Source: Clostridia bacterium UC5.1-1E11
Lineage (GTDB): Bacteria; Bacillota; Clostridia; Oscillospirales; Acutalibacteraceae
NCBI GenBank assembly: GCA_001305115.1
Contig: BCAA01000001.1
Span: 124,001-188,000, forward strand
DNA length: 64,000 bases
Direction: 5' to 3'
The position numbers and the translations under genes are program-made. Position 1 is the first letter of the stretch. Each line of letters starts with the position of its first letter. The notes below the pieces were generated by a model that was not told the origin of the DNA, did not search any database, and saw only the letters and a list, made by a program, of their open reading frames with translations. This document shows, piece after piece, positions 18,563-27,860 of this stretch.

Positions 18563-19093
18563 TCAACGACAATAGTTTTCCAGATAGCTTTCGATGCTCT
18601 CTTGAATGATTTCTTTTGCACGATCAACGCTGCAAACGTTGTCGATCGCCGTCGTTTTCCCCTCAAGTGCCTTATACACGGAAAAGAAATGGGACATCTC
18701 ATCAAAAATATGGGCCGGTAACTCGCTGATATCCTTATAGCCGTTGTAGGTCGGGTCATTAAATGGAATCGCGATAATCTTTTCATCCTTATGCCCATTG
18801 TCTTCCATACTGATTACACCAATCGGATAGCAACGTACCAAGGACAAAGGATGGATATTTTCCGAACAAAGCACCAAAACATCGAGTGGATCGTGGTCCT
18901 CTGCATAGGTTCGTGGAATAAATCCATAATTTGCTGGATAATGTGTGGACGTGTACAGGATACGGTCCAAAAAGAGCAATCCCGTCTCTTTATCCAGCTC
19001 ATATTTGGCCTTACTTCCCTTTGTAATCTCGATAACTGCACAGAAATCGTCTGTTTTTATGCGTTTTGGGGAGATATCATGCCAGATATTCAT
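18563..19093 (-). CDS. ppa: Inorganic pyrophosphatase (family I)
   Basis: Soluble Mg-dependent enzyme that hydrolyses pyrophosphate and so pulls biosynthetic reactions forward. The 176-residue product carries the family signature DHDPLD (66-71) and the metal and phosphate residues EITKGSKAKYE and YPANYGFIP. The ATG at 19093 has AGGAGGA upstream with a 7-nt gap, better than an upstream ATG at 19123. The gene lies between the divergent ylmC gene and sigG and appears to be a single transcription unit. Confidence 0.95.
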   Translation of the reverse strand: MNIWHDISPKRIKTDDFCAVIEITKGSKAKYELDKETGLLFLDRILYTSTHYPANYGFIPRTYAEDHDPLDVLVLCSENIHPLSLVRCYPIGVISMEDNGHKDEKIIAIPFNDPTYNGYKDISELPAHIFDEMSHFFSVYKALEGKTTAIDNVCSVDRAKEIIQESIESYLENYCR

Positions 19094-19303
19094 TCCGATT
19101 CCTCCTTCAGTTCGCCGGTACAAATCCCGGCTATATTTCTTTTATATTGTATCATTTCGCATAAAAAGAATCAAGAAATTTCCCGGAAACCTTATACAAA
19201 TTCATTAAAAACAGATTTCCTAATGGGTTATATCTGTTTTCTGCATTTGAAAAAATGTTTGTGCATACATATGAAACGATCAGTAGTGCAGGAGGAATGT
19301 TCC

Positions 19304-19582
19304 ATGAATTGCAGAATCGCGGACATGCGGCATAAGGAGGTTATCAATACAAAGGATGGCACACGTATTGGTTATGTGTGCGATGTGGAGATCGATACCG
19401 TCACCGCACGGGTTCTTTCCCTTGTCATTTATGGCCGGCTGCGTTTCTTTGGCCTGCTCGGCCGTGAGGATGACATCATCATTAAGTGGCAAGATATTGA
19501 AGTCATTGGTGACGAAACCATTCTGGTGTGTTATAATGACTTTTATCGAGTGAAAAAGAAACCGCGCATGTTTGGAAGTTGA
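19304..19582 (+). CDS. YlmC/YmxH-family PRC-barrel protein
   Basis: Small protein of 92 residues with one PRC-barrel fold: NCRIADMRHKEVINTKDGTR at the N-terminus and GYVCDVEIDTVTARVLSLVIYG in the middle. Members sit near sporulation genes in Firmicutes and are annotated as YlmC/YmxH sporulation proteins, although the molecular role is unclear. The ATG at 19304 follows AGGAGGA; a longer open frame upstream to 18791 is antisense to ppa and is not used. It lies close to sigG, as in other clostridia. Confidence 0.85.
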   Translation: MNCRIADMRHKEVINTKDGTRIGYVCDVEIDTVTARVLSLVIYGRLRFFGLLGREDDIIIKWQDIEVIGDETILVCYNDFYRVKKKPRMFGS

Positions 19583-19611
19583 CCGTTATCCGGCAACATT
19601 CTGAAAAAATC

Positions 19612-19640
19612 TTGCAATCTCTGTCTGATTGTGGTATAAT
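19612..19640 (+). promoter_or_regulatory. rpsB-tsf promoter
   Basis: TTGCAA (19612-19617), 17 bp, then TATAAT (19635-19640). A leader of about 110 nt follows, with a small hairpin around AGAGAGCTTTCTCT. It could host autogenous control by S2, but I recognise no known motif. Confidence 0.8.
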
Positions 19641-19753
19641 AATGCGCGCAAAACACACGCCAGCGTTGGACGAACCGGTGCTTTAGAGAGCTTTCTCTGA
19701 GGTTCTGCGTCTAAAATAAAACGCGGCGGAGGAAAAACCAAGGAGGATTTATC

Positions 19754-20494
19754 ATGGCAGTTGTATCTATGAAACAGCTTTTGGAGGCCGGCGTCCATTT
19801 CGGCCACCAGACCAGAAGATGGAACCCGAAAATGGCTCCCTATATCTTCACCGAACGCAATGGTATTTATATCATTGACCTGCAGAAGACCGTTAAGAAG
19901 CTTGAGGAAGCATATAATTTCATCCGCGAGCTTTCGATGGAAGGCAAATCTGTTTTGTTTGTCGGAACAAAGAAGCAGGCCCAGGAATCCGTTCGCGACG
20001 AGGCAGAGCGTGCAGGCGCTTATTTTGTAAACGCAAGATGGTTGGGCGGCATGCTCACCAACTTCCGCACCATTCGCCGCAGAATTGACCGTTTGAACCA
20101 ACTCAAGGCAATGGAAGCCGACGGCACGTTCGATCTTCTTCCGAAGAAGGAAGTTACGAAGCTCCAACTCGAAATCGAAAAGCTGGAAAAATTCATGGGC
20201 GGCATTAAGGATATGAAGCAGCTCCCAGGCGCTCTGTTCATTGTTGACCCGCGCAAGGAGAGAATTGCTGTTGCTGAGGCAAAGAAGCTCGGTATTCCGA
20301 TCGTTGCAATCGTTGACACCAACTGCGATCCGGACGAAATCGACTATGTCATTCCGGGCAATGACGACGCAATCCGCGCTGTCAAGCTGATTTCTGCTAC
20401 GATGGCAAATGCGATCATCGAAGGCAGAGAGGGCCAGATGGGCTCTGCTGAGGCACAGGAAAAAGAAAATGAGGCCGAGGAGGTCGCGGGCTAA
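19754..20494 (+). CDS. rpsB: 30S ribosomal protein S2
   Basis: Structural protein of the small ribosomal subunit, 246 residues. The N-terminus [20 protein letters not shown] and the block [13 protein letters not shown] are diagnostic. The Glu-rich C-terminal tail ([11 protein letters not shown]) is a usual variable extension. The start follows CAAGGAGG. It is co-oriented with tsf, the widely conserved pairing, with a hairpin between the two genes. Confidence 0.98.
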   Translation: MAVVSMKQLLEAGVHFGHQTRRWNPKMAPYIFTERNGIYIIDLQKTVKKLEEAYNFIRELSMEGKSVLFVGTKKQAQESVRDEAERAGAYFVNARWLGGMLTNFRTIRRRIDRLNQLKAMEADGTFDLLPKKEVTKLQLEIEKLEKFMGGIKDMKQLPGALFIVDPRKERIAVAEAKKLGIPIVAIVDTNCDPDEIDYVIPGNDDAIRAVKLISATMANAIIEGREGQMGSAEAQEKENEAEEVAG

Positions 20495-20540
20495 TCCAAG
20501 TAGGATTCCCCCATCAAATCAGTAAAACAATCGATCAAAA

Positions 20541-20572
20541 AAGCGCCGGGAGGATATTCTCCCGGTGCGTTT
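20541..20572 (+). terminator. Intercistronic hairpin between rpsB and tsf
   Basis: GCGCCGGGAG (20543-20552), a 6-nt loop and CTCCCGGTGCG, then TTTAAAAAA. It probably attenuates rather than abolishes tsf transcription, since no separate tsf promoter is evident. Confidence 0.75.
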
Positions 20573-20592
20573 AAAAAACGGAGGGATAATCA

Positions 20593-21510
20593 ATGGCTGC
20601 TTTTACAGCAAAAGACGTTGCAGCGCTTCGTGAGAAGACAGGCTGCGGAATGATGGACTGCAAAAAGGCATTGACCGAAGCAAACGGCGATATGGATGCC
20701 GCGATCGACTTCCTGAGAGAAAAGGGCCTGGCTGCTGCCACCAAGAAGGCTGGCCGTATTGCAGCAGAAGGCGTTGCCTATGCCTGCACCAATGAAGCTG
20801 GCAATGTTGGCGTTGCAATCGAAGTCAATGCAGAGACTGACTTTGTTGCAAAGAACGCAGATTTCCAGAACTTTGTAAAGACCTGCGCCGATACGGTTAT
20901 GGCACAGAATCCGGCGGATGTTGATGCTCTGTTGACCTGCAAGGCAGCAGATTCCGAGCTGACGGTCGATGAGCTCCTCAAGGAGAAAATCCTCACCATC
21001 GGCGAGAATATTAAGATTCGTCGTTTCCAGCGTTTTGAGGGCACAGTGGTCTCCTATATCCATGGCGGTGGCAGAATTGGCGTCCTGGTGAAGTTCGAGA
21101 CTTCTCCGGAAGTTGCTGCAAAGGAAGGTTTCCAGGAGTACGCAAAGAACATTGCTATGCAGGTTGCTGCGATCAACCCGTCCTATCTGGACGAGGCTTC
21201 TGTTCCGGCCGACGTTGTTGAGCATGAGAAGAAGATTCTCACAGAGCAGGTGATTGAGTCCGGTAAGCCGGCCAACATTGCTGAGAAGATCGTCGTGGGT
21301 AGACTTGGCAAGTTCTATAAGGAAGTATGCCTTGTGGAGCAGGCTTATGTAAAGGACGGCGACCTGTCTGTTAAGCAGTATACGGAGAATACAGCTAAAG
21401 AACTCGGCGGCGACATCAAGATTGTTGCATTTGTACGCTTTGAGAAGGGCGAAGGCCTTGAGAAGCGCGAGGACAACTTTGCAGATGAAGTTGCCAACAT
21501 GATTAAATAA
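20593..21510 (+). CDS. tsf: Translation elongation factor Ts
   Basis: Nucleotide exchange factor for EF-Tu, 305 residues. The N-terminal UBA-like domain contains REKTGCGMMDCKKALTEANG. The core has the conserved EVNAETDFVAKN that contacts EF-Tu, and the C-terminal part has GDIKIVAFVRFEKGEGLEKR. The ATG follows CGGAGGG. It is second in the rpsB-tsf unit and is followed by a strong terminator. Confidence 0.98.
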   Translation: MAAFTAKDVAALREKTGCGMMDCKKALTEANGDMDAAIDFLREKGLAAATKKAGRIAAEGVAYACTNEAGNVGVAIEVNAETDFVAKNADFQNFVKTCADTVMAQNPADVDALLTCKAADSELTVDELLKEKILTIGENIKIRRFQRFEGTVVSYIHGGGRIGVLVKFETSPEVAAKEGFQEYAKNIAMQVAAINPSYLDEASVPADVVEHEKKILTEQVIESGKPANIAEKIVVGRLGKFYKEVCLVEQAYVKDGDLSVKQYTENTAKELGGDIKIVAFVRFEKGEGLEKREDNFADEVANMIK

Positions 21511-21531
21511 TTTTTCGTGATTGCAATAGAG

Positions 21532-21561
21532 ACAGCGCGGAGATTTTCCGCGCTGTTTTTT
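21532..21561 (+). terminator. Terminator after tsf
   Basis: ACAGCGCGGA (21532-21541) pairs with TCCGCGCTGT (21547-21556) and is followed by a T-rich run. Confidence 0.9.
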
Positions 21562-21700
21562 ATTTCAATAAAAAGGAACTCTTTTATTATTTAATCAATG
21601 GGCACCCCTACCAATCGGAAAGTTTCTTCTCTTATTCCGGTTAAAGCTATCTCTTTTAAGAAAAATTCGTTATAATAAGCATATGGAAAGAGGTGATATT

Positions 21701-23101
21701 ATGCCATCATCCAGGCGCCGCGCATCCCGAAAAAGAAATTCGATTCTTCCCATTCATCCACCGAAACAGGTGCTGCGCCTGATCGACCGGCTGCAAAAAC
21801 ATGGCTTTGAGGCCTATGCGGTGGGCGGATGTATCCGCGACAGTTTACTAGGGCTTTCTCCAAACGATTGGGATCTCACTTGTTCGGCGCATCCAGAAGA
21901 GGTAGCCCAAGCCTTGTCCGATTATCCGGTCCTTCCCACCGGTCTGCAACACGGTACTGTGACGGTGTTCATCGACGGTCTATCCGTAGAAATTACAACC
22001 TATCGGGTGGATGGTGCCTACTCTGACGGACGGCATCCGGATTCTGTATCTTTTTCTAGGAATCTTCTGGACGATTTGGCCCGTCGAGATTTCACAGTCA
22101 ATGCCATTGCCTACCATCCCAATCGGGGGTTGGTCGATCCATACAACGGTTTGCACGATCTACACAGCCGTACATTGCGCTGTGTAGGTATGCCAGAACA
22201 GCGTTTTCAGGAAGACGCACTTCGAATTCTTCGTGGGCTTCGCTTTGCCTCTACTTTAGGATTCACCATTGAAAAAAAGACTGCTTATGCAATCTTTCAG
22301 CAAAGGGATCTGCTCAATCGGATTGCTGAGGAGCGCATTCAAGTGGAATTTTCCAAGCTTTTGTGCGGCCGGGACGCGGAACGAATCTTACGGAAATATC
22401 AACGGGTCATTTCCGTTTTTCTTCCCGAAATTACCCCCATGGTCGGATTAGAGCAACACAGTCCCTACCACATCTACGACGTATGGGAGCATACGCTTCA
22501 TGCGATTTCTGCGATAGAACCGAAACTAGAACTGCGGCTTGCCGTTTTACTGCATGATATTGGTAAGCCACAATGTTTCTCTATGGATGCTAAAGGAGTC
22601 GGACACTTTTATGGGCATCAAAATCTGGGTGCAGACATCGCCAAAACCATACTCACTCGCCTCCGTTTTAGCAATGAGATCGTCCGAACCGTCTATACTT
22701 TGGTCAAATATCACGATGTGTCTATCACCGATGAAGACGTTCGTATCAAACGTTGGTTAAATCGACTGGGAGAACCTGTTTTCCGTATGTTGCTGGCTGT
22801 TAACCAGGCAGATACGGCTGCTCACTCCCCCGCCGCTGCTCTGCGCATGGAAATGATTGAACGGGAAGCCGTAGCTCTCAATAGAATTCTCGCTGAACAG
22901 GCTTGCTTTCAACGCAAAGACCTCGCTATAAAAGGACAAGATCTTTTGCAGCTCGGTATCCCAGAGGGGCCAGAAGTGGGCCGGATCTTACAGGAACTTC
23001 TGGATGCCGTATTGGAGAACCGATGTGCCAACCAGTATGAAGACCTTCTTGCCGTAGCGAAACAACTCTATTCGATGCCTTCCCAGCCAAAGGAGGAATA
23101 G
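21701..23101 (+). CDS. cca: CCA-adding tRNA nucleotidyltransferase with HD domain
   Basis: Adds or repairs the 3' CCA end of tRNA. The 466-residue protein has the class II nucleotidyltransferase motif VGGCIRDSLLG (41-51), with catalytic Asp56 and Asp58 in DWDLT, and the RRDFTVNAIAY block. An RNA-binding helical region follows, then an HD domain with VLLHDIGKP. I use the ATG at 21701, preceded by AGAGGTG; an ATG at 21683 lacks an SD. A TATAAT box at 21671-21676 would give a very short leader. The next gene starts 3 nt after the stop. Confidence 0.93.
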   Translation: MPSSRRRASRKRNSILPIHPPKQVLRLIDRLQKHGFEAYAVGGCIRDSLLGLSPNDWDLTCSAHPEEVAQALSDYPVLPTGLQHGTVTVFIDGLSVEITTYRVDGAYSDGRHPDSVSFSRNLLDDLARRDFTVNAIAYHPNRGLVDPYNGLHDLHSRTLRCVGMPEQRFQEDALRILRGLRFASTLGFTIEKKTAYAIFQQRDLLNRIAEERIQVEFSKLLCGRDAERILRKYQRVISVFLPEITPMVGLEQHSPYHIYDVWEHTLHAISAIEPKLELRLAVLLHDIGKPQCFSMDAKGVGHFYGHQNLGADIAKTILTRLRFSNEIVRTVYTLVKYHDVSITDEDVRIKRWLNRLGEPVFRMLLAVNQADTAAHSPAAALRMEMIEREAVALNRILAEQACFQRKDLAIKGQDLLQLGIPEGPEVGRILQELLDAVLENRCANQYEDLLAVAKQLYSMPSQPKEE

Positions 23102-23103
23102 GC

Positions 23104-23604
23104 TTGCCAGAATATGTACAGCATACATTGGCGCCTCTCTTTGATAAAAATTCCAAAGTCTTAATACTTGGCACAATGCCTTCTCCCAAAAGCCGAGCCT
23201 TTGGTTTTTATTACTCCCACCCACAAAATCGCTTTTGGCGTGTTCTGTCGGATGTATTCCAGCAGGCTTTGCCGGTTACAAATGATGAAAAGGCTGCTTT
23301 CTGCCTATACAATCATATTGCGCTTTGGGATGTGCTAAAAAGTTGCTCGATTGAAGGCGCTGACGATGGAAGTATCCGAGAACCGGTTGCAAATGACCTA
23401 TCCCCCTTGTTACAAAGTGTTCCTATCCGTACCATTTGTACAACAGGCACAAAAGCAGCCGCTCTTTACAAACGCTTATGCTTGCCCTCCACCGGACGGC
23501 CAGCCCTTGCACTGCCCTCCACGAGTCCGGCCAATTGCCGTCATTACCCCTACACACGACTCGTTGAGGCCTACGCTATTTTACCGGACTTATGTTTTCC
23601 TTAA
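23104..23604 (+). CDS. DNA-deoxyinosine (hypoxanthine-type) glycosylase of the uracil-DNA glycosylase superfamily
   Basis: Base-excision repair enzyme of 166 residues. The N-terminal motif VLILGTMPSPKSRAFGFYYS followed by HPQNRFW matches the active-site region of family 6 hypoxanthine/deoxyinosine glycosylases. HIALWDVLKSC and LPSTSPANC are also characteristic. The start is TTG at 23104, with AAAGGAGG upstream, 3 nt after the cca stop, so the two genes are likely cotranscribed and translationally coupled. Confidence 0.85.
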   Translation: MPEYVQHTLAPLFDKNSKVLILGTMPSPKSRAFGFYYSHPQNRFWRVLSDVFQQALPVTNDEKAAFCLYNHIALWDVLKSCSIEGADDGSIREPVANDLSPLLQSVPIRTICTTGTKAAALYKRLCLPSTGRPALALPSTSPANCRHYPYTRLVEAYAILPDLCFP

Positions 23605-23619
23605 CACCACTTTTGATAG

Positions 23620-23754
23620 AAGAGGGTGTCCCAAAACTACGAATCTTTCGATTCATGGAAAAGGGGCATCCTCTTTTTTGTTTGGAAAAATATCTGCGTT
23701 TCTAAAAAACGAAGAGATTCTTCCATCATTTCATGACCATTCGGACATCCTTTT
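23620..23754 (+). repeat. MITE-like element, copy A (degenerate right end)
   Basis: This stretch of about 135 bp matches the reverse complement of 54561-54694 almost base for base over its first 90 bp (AAGAGGGTGTCCCAAAACTA, then the GAATCTTTCGATTC palindrome, GGGGCATCCTCTTT and ATATCTGCGTTTCTAAAAAA). The left end is the intact terminal repeat; the right end (TTCGGACATCCTTTTC) is a decayed version of it. It contains no gene. It lies just after the glycosylase gene and may supply its terminator. Confidence 0.88.
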
Positions 23755-23759
23755 CTAGT

Positions 23760-24095
23760 TTCCTTTCATTAAATCTTTCGATCAAGGTTATCCGCCCAAT
23801 AGGGAAACATCGTTGCAAACCCCTGAATTGGTTAAAGAAAAGACATATTTGTTGCTAATCTCCATTTAATGAAATCATGCAGGAGGGTAAAAAAGGCTAT
23901 AGTCGAGAATAAAATATCCCCGTCAATCGCCCTTCCTCCGCATGATCTCTATTGTTCCAAAATAAAAGGCCATAACAGGGCGCTGTGGTTGGTATCCAGA
24001 TAGTCTCTTGAATATTACAGGGAAAACCTGGCGTGAGATGTTCCGTTTGTCACAGTTCTCATTTGTAGCTTCTGGTTCATTATACTTATGTTTTT
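23760..24095. other. Intergenic stretch without recognisable gene
   Basis: I see no coding potential with an SD and no convincing RNA structure here. Short open frames on either strand lack start signals. It may be decayed sequence left after the mobile element inserted. Confidence 0.5.
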
Positions 24096-24096
24096 C

Positions 24097-24198
24097 GTGA
24101 CATTTTCTATTTTTTATTGTATAATAGTAACAGTTCATATAAAAATATATTCTCTATAATTGTGCGATCTGAGCTTGTTTGCCGCTGGAAACAAGCTC
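24097..24198 (+). promoter_or_regulatory. Promoter and leader hairpin of the GH13 gene
   Basis: GTGACA (24097-24102), 17 bp, then TATAAT (24120-24125). The leader carries GAGCTTGTTT (24171-24180) pairing with AAACAAGCTC (24189-24198), followed by pyrimidine-rich TTCTTCCCCC. This could be an attenuator or a transcript-stabilising hairpin. Confidence 0.65.
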
Positions 24199-24253
24199 TT
24201 CTTCCCCCTTCCTATAAAAATTTTTTCGTCAGCGGAGATTGGAGTTTTTTCTG

Positions 24254-25564
24254 ATGTGGGCTTATGAGAGTGTTTTTTATCAGATTTATCCCCTCGGCTT
24301 CTGTGGGGCTCCCAAACAAAACGATGGTATCCTCACACCGCGCATCCAGAAAGTGACCAGCTGGATTCCACATATTTTAGACTGTGGAGCCAATGCAATC
24401 TACTTCTCTCCCCTATTCGAATCGGACGCGCATGGGTACGATACACGTGATTATCGTAAGTTGGATTGCCGCCTTGGTACCAATGAGGACTTTGCAGCCG
24501 TGTGTAGAGAATTACACCAAAACGGAATAAAGGTCGTCCTTGACGGTGTTTTCAATCATGTGGGGCGTGGCTTTTGGGCCTTTCAGGATGTTTTGAAGCA
24601 TCGCGAAAATTCACCTTACAAAGATTGGTTTCATATCAATTTTGGCGGTAATGATGGCTATAACGATGGCTTGTGGTACGAAGGTTGGGAAGGCCACTAT
24701 GAACTGGTAAAGCTAAATTTGCGCAATGAAGCTGTCATCGACCACCTCTTTTCTTGTATTCGCAGTTGGGTAGAGGAATTTGATATCGATGGTTTACGCT
24801 TGGATGTCGCCTACTGTGTAGATCGAGATTTTCTTCGCCGTCTACGCAGTTTTTGTGATACATTGAAGCCGGACTTCTTCTTGGTGGGAGAGATTCTTGG
24901 CGGGGATTACAACCAGATTATGAACGATCAGATGCTTCACAGCGCCACCAATTACGAATGTTATAAGGGGTTGTTCTCCAGTTTGAACTCCATGAACCTG
25001 TTCGAAATCGGCCATTCCCTTTTGCGCCAATTTGGGCCGGAAAATTGGACGCTCTACAAGGGAAAACATCTTCTTAACTTTGTGGACAATCACGATGTTG
25101 TCCGAATTGCGAGCAATTTGACAAATGAAAAACATCTTCCCATTATTTATGCGTTGCTGTTCGGTATGCCAGGTATCCCCTGCGTTTATTATGGCAGTGA
25201 ATGGGGAGCTCTTGGGAAAAAGGAACATGGCAGTGACGATTCTTTGCGCCCTTGTTTTGAAGAACCGCAAAGTAATGCACTGACAGAATGGATTGCAAGA
25301 TGTGCAAAGGCGCACAAAGAAAGCCAAGTACTTTGTTACGGCAATTTTCAATCTGTCCTGTTGACCAATAAACAGTTTATTTTTGAGCGTTCTTATGAGG
25401 GAAAGCGCGTTTTAGTTGCAGTCAACGCGGATAGCGAGGCATACGATGCCCATTTTAACGCCAATGCTGGCCGGGCACGCGACTTGTTGACCGGAGAAAT
25501 GCACGATTTTGGCGGGGGAAGCAAGCTCCCACCCTACAGCGCCGCGTACTGGGAGATCGATTGA
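24254..25564 (+). CDS. Cytosolic alpha-amylase family glycoside hydrolase (GH13)
   Basis: Hydrolyses or transfers alpha-glucosidic bonds of maltodextrin-like sugars. The 436-residue protein has a (beta/alpha)8 barrel with all catalytic residues: nucleophile Asp184 in GLRLDVA, acid/base Glu213 in VGEI and Asp281 in FVDNHD. DGVFNHVG (97-104) is the first conserved region. There is no signal peptide and no N-terminal starch-binding module, so it should act inside the cell, perhaps on imported maltodextrin or glycogen products together with the malQ-glgP unit 6 kb away. The ATG at 24254 follows GGAG by 9 nt. Exact specificity (maltogenic amylase, glucosidase) cannot be told. Confidence 0.9.
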   Translation: MWAYESVFYQIYPLGFCGAPKQNDGILTPRIQKVTSWIPHILDCGANAIYFSPLFESDAHGYDTRDYRKLDCRLGTNEDFAAVCRELHQNGIKVVLDGVFNHVGRGFWAFQDVLKHRENSPYKDWFHINFGGNDGYNDGLWYEGWEGHYELVKLNLRNEAVIDHLFSCIRSWVEEFDIDGLRLDVAYCVDRDFLRRLRSFCDTLKPDFFLVGEILGGDYNQIMNDQMLHSATNYECYKGLFSSLNSMNLFEIGHSLLRQFGPENWTLYKGKHLLNFVDNHDVVRIASNLTNEKHLPIIYALLFGMPGIPCVYYGSEWGALGKKEHGSDDSLRPCFEEPQSNALTEWIARCAKAHKESQVLCYGNFQSVLLTNKQFIFERSYEGKRVLVAVNADSEAYDAHFNANAGRARDLLTGEMHDFGGGSKLPPYSAAYWEID

Positions 25565-25699
25565 TTGAGTCAAAATCCGATTGCAATCTGAATGATACAC
25601 TTCACAATATTGAACGATTCTGTTAAACCGTTATGTAGAATAGCCTTTTCATACAATATAGTTTAAAACCGATCTCTTTTAAGAGGACTCTTACGCAAA

Positions 25700-25745
25700 T
25701 AAAACCACCCACACGGGATCAAATGATCCTGTGTGGGTGGTTTTT
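25700..25745. terminator. Bidirectional terminator between the GH13 gene and sigE
   Basis: AAAACCACCCACACGGGATC pairs with GATCCTGTGTGGGTGGTTTT, followed by T in both directions. It serves two convergent genes. Confidence 0.92.
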
Positions 25746-25757
25746 CAGAATGGCCCC

Positions 25758-26489
25758 TTAACTTACACGCTCCAAATCTTTGCGCAAGCGTTCAATAATG
25801 CGCTTTTCCAGACGCGATATGTAAGATTGTGAGATTCCCAGGCTATCGGCCACCTCCTTTTGCGTATGCTCTTTGGTATGATTTAGCCCAAAGCGAAGTT
25901 GCATGATCTTCTTTTCGCGTGGCGCCAAATGTTCCACCGCATTGAGCAATAGATCACGCTCCACCTCTTGCTCTAGTCCGTGGTTTACTGTATCCTGTTC
26001 ACTCCCCAAAATATCTGAAAGCAATAGTTCATTTCCATCCCAGTCCACATTTAGCGGATCATCAATGGATATTTCATTTTTCTGTTGAGAGCTTTTTCGC
26101 AGGTACATTAGAATTTCATTCTCGATGCAGCGGGATGCATAGGTCGCCAGCTTAATTTTCCGTTCCGGACAAAAAGTATTGACCGCTTTGATTAAACCAA
26201 TGGTTCCAATTGAGATTAAGTCCTCCACGTTTGCTGTACTAGACTCAAATTTCTTTGCTATGTATACAACCAGACGCAGATTATGAGTAATCAACGGCTC
26301 ACGTGCGTTTTGTTTTCCCTCCATGATGTTTTCCATCACCGTTGCTTCCTGCTCCGCTGTAAGGGGCGGCGGTAAGGTCTCTGGTCCATTGATGTAATGA
26401 ATTTCTCCCCGTATCCGAAATCGGAACAACAAAAACGACCATTTTTCTTTCAACCAATGAAATAGGTTGTTTACTTTTGTTTGAAACAC
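25758..26489 (-). CDS. sigE: Sporulation sigma factor SigE
   Basis: Early mother-cell sigma factor, made as an inactive precursor and activated by SpoIIGA. The 243-residue protein shows [25 protein letters not shown], the region 2 core [18 protein letters not shown], and a C-terminal helix-turn-helix [20 protein letters not shown]. The start is GTG at 26489 just after GAGGGGAG; it gives a pro-region of about 30 residues, as in Bacillus. Longer ATG starts (26540, 26522) lack an SD. It lies 92 nt after spoIIGA on the same strand. Confidence 0.94.
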   Translation of the reverse strand: MFQTKVNNLFHWLKEKWSFLLFRFRIRGEIHYINGPETLPPPLTAEQEATVMENIMEGKQNAREPLITHNLRLVVYIAKKFESSTANVEDLISIGTIGLIKAVNTFCPERKIKLATYASRCIENEILMYLRKSSQQKNEISIDDPLNVDWDGNELLLSDILGSEQDTVNHGLEQEVERDLLLNAVEHLAPREKKIMQLRFGLNHTKEHTQKEVADSLGISQSYISRLEKRIIERLRKDLERVS

Positions 26490-26581
26490 GTACTCCCCTC
26501 TTTGCCGCTGCCGCTTCGGCATATGTACTGTTTGTTCCATCTGTCCACGGCCAAATTTGAACCGATGGAATGATCCCGAAT

Positions 26582-27409
26582 TTAAGCCAACAGGTCCGGA
26601 TGAAGCAACGCATCGAATTCCCCATTGGAAAGGGATTCCGGACATACAGCAATATAAACATCCTTTGTTTCGATATGGCGTTTTCCCATAGAGATCGTCA
26701 ACTTTTCTGGGCGAAATGCAGAAAGAATCCCTTCACCGCCCACAGCCCCATAGGGTACTAGGCGAAAATTTGTCTGTTCCCTCTGCTGGAGTATCTCCGC
26801 AGGAAGGACCGATTCCTGTACCACAACCACCGGAAACCCTGAAAACGGCTCTGTTAAAGTATTTCCTGTGTCCACCTTTGCCGTACAGTGTATTTCCTTT
26901 CCTTCACAAAACACGGCGATGGGGCAAAGAAGTGTTTCCGATTGTTGTCTACCAGTTATTCTTTGAATAAAGCGAATTGCAAAATAGCAAATCACCGTTG
27001 TTACCAGCAAAAATAACGGCGAGACGTCAAAATAAACCACAGAATTTTTAATCAGCAATCCCTGCGGGGCTATAAAATACCAGAGGCAAAGCATAAACCC
27101 CGCAAAGGCAAAGCTCGTCAAATAAAAGCCGGCTAGGGACCGCAAAAAGAGTTTCCAGCCCTGTAGAGGGAATGCAGCCCAGATGATGGTAGCAGACATC
27201 AATAACTTGATAAACAGAGCCAAGATCGAAGGAAGTTCGGGTAGAAAGATGCTCAGAGCATAAAATGCCCCCAATGCAGCTCCAGCAATCATCCGTCCGC
27301 GCCGTACTGGAAGATGTAGGAAGCGTGCGACTGCAAGCAACAGAAAATAGTTGATGAACAAGTTTACACCGATCAATACGTCTATGTATACGGTCTGCGT
27401 GTGTCCCAT
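26582..27409 (-). CDS. spoIIGA: Sigma-E processing peptidase SpoIIGA
   Basis: Membrane aspartic protease that cleaves the pro-sequence from SigE in the mother cell. The 275-residue protein has about five hydrophobic helices in the first 150 residues ([20 protein letters not shown] onward) and a soluble protease half with the catalytic aspartate in KVDTGNTL (Asp180). The ATG at 27409 closely follows an AAGGGGGG run. It is paired with sigE downstream, the conserved arrangement. Confidence 0.93.
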   Translation of the reverse strand: MGHTQTVYIDVLIGVNLFINYFLLLAVARFLHLPVRRGRMIAGAALGAFYALSIFLPELPSILALFIKLLMSATIIWAAFPLQGWKLFLRSLAGFYLTSFAFAGFMLCLWYFIAPQGLLIKNSVVYFDVSPLFLLVTTVICYFAIRFIQRITGRQQSETLLCPIAVFCEGKEIHCTAKVDTGNTLTEPFSGFPVVVVQESVLPAEILQQREQTNFRLVPYGAVGGEGILSAFRPEKLTISMGKRHIETKDVYIAVCPESLSNGEFDALLHPDLLA

Positions 27410-27524
27410 CCCCCCTTTTTTCCAAGCCGTTCTTTTTCAAGCGGCTCTTTTATTATAGCGGTTTGTTTTTGCTATTTCTGTCAAAAACAGAGGGAACCAT
27501 TCTGTCTAATTTGGCAGTAACGTA

Positions 27525-27565
27525 ACAGGGCCAACCCAAAGTAATTTCTTTTGGGTTGGCCCTGT
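27525..27565 (-). terminator. Hairpin after the CotF-like genes
   Basis: ACAGGGCCAACCCAAA (27525-27540) and its exact complement TTTGGGTTGGCCCTGT (27550-27565) form a 16-bp perfect stem. No clear T-tract follows on the minus strand, but position suggests termination of the coat genes ahead of spoIIGA's start region. Confidence 0.7.
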
Positions 27566-27583
27566 CTATAGAAAGGATTTCTT

Positions 27584-27847
27584 TTATGATTGAGGATTTG
27601 CGTTCTGGAATTTTTGTTTTGCCTGTTGAATTTTTTGCTGCTGCGCCTGCGGTGTTGGATACCAGCCGCGTTTTTTCATCTCATCGAATACATCTGCCTG
27701 AATCTGATGTTCCTCATTGAGGATATTCATAAATTCATCGCGGATATTCGGTGTAGCGCATTCATTGGCGAAGGTATTGTACATCTCAGTAATAAATTTT
27801 TGCGAAGCTAAGACATCGTCAAATACTTCTTTTTCCTGCATAGCCAT
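27584..27847 (-). CDS. CotF-family spore coat protein
   Basis: Small protein of 87 residues. It has the CotF-like motif VFDDVLASQKFITEMYNTFA, with charged helices and a Gln/Lys-rich tail (AQQQKIQQAKQKFQNANPQ). Members are spore coat or forespore-associated proteins. The ATG at 27847 follows GGGAGGGA; an upstream TTG belongs to the spacer. It forms a unit with the small gene upstream (14 nt gap). Confidence 0.85.
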   Translation of the reverse strand: MAMQEKEVFDDVLASQKFITEMYNTFANECATPNIRDEFMNILNEEHQIQADVFDEMKKRGWYPTPQAQQQKIQQAKQKFQNANPQS

Positions 27848-27860
27848 AGTCAATCCCTCC

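Noticed and set aside
18791-19303. Long open frame upstream of the PRC-barrel protein
   Set aside because: It lies antisense to ppa and the true gene starts at 19304 after AGGAGGA.
19641-19753. Known S2 leader in the rpsB 5' region
   Set aside because: Only a small hairpin is visible and I cannot match it to the described rpsB leaders, so I did not call an RNA element.
23760-24095. Small protein genes in the intergenic region
   Set aside because: Short open frames exist on both strands, but none has an SD, a convincing start or recognisable sequence.
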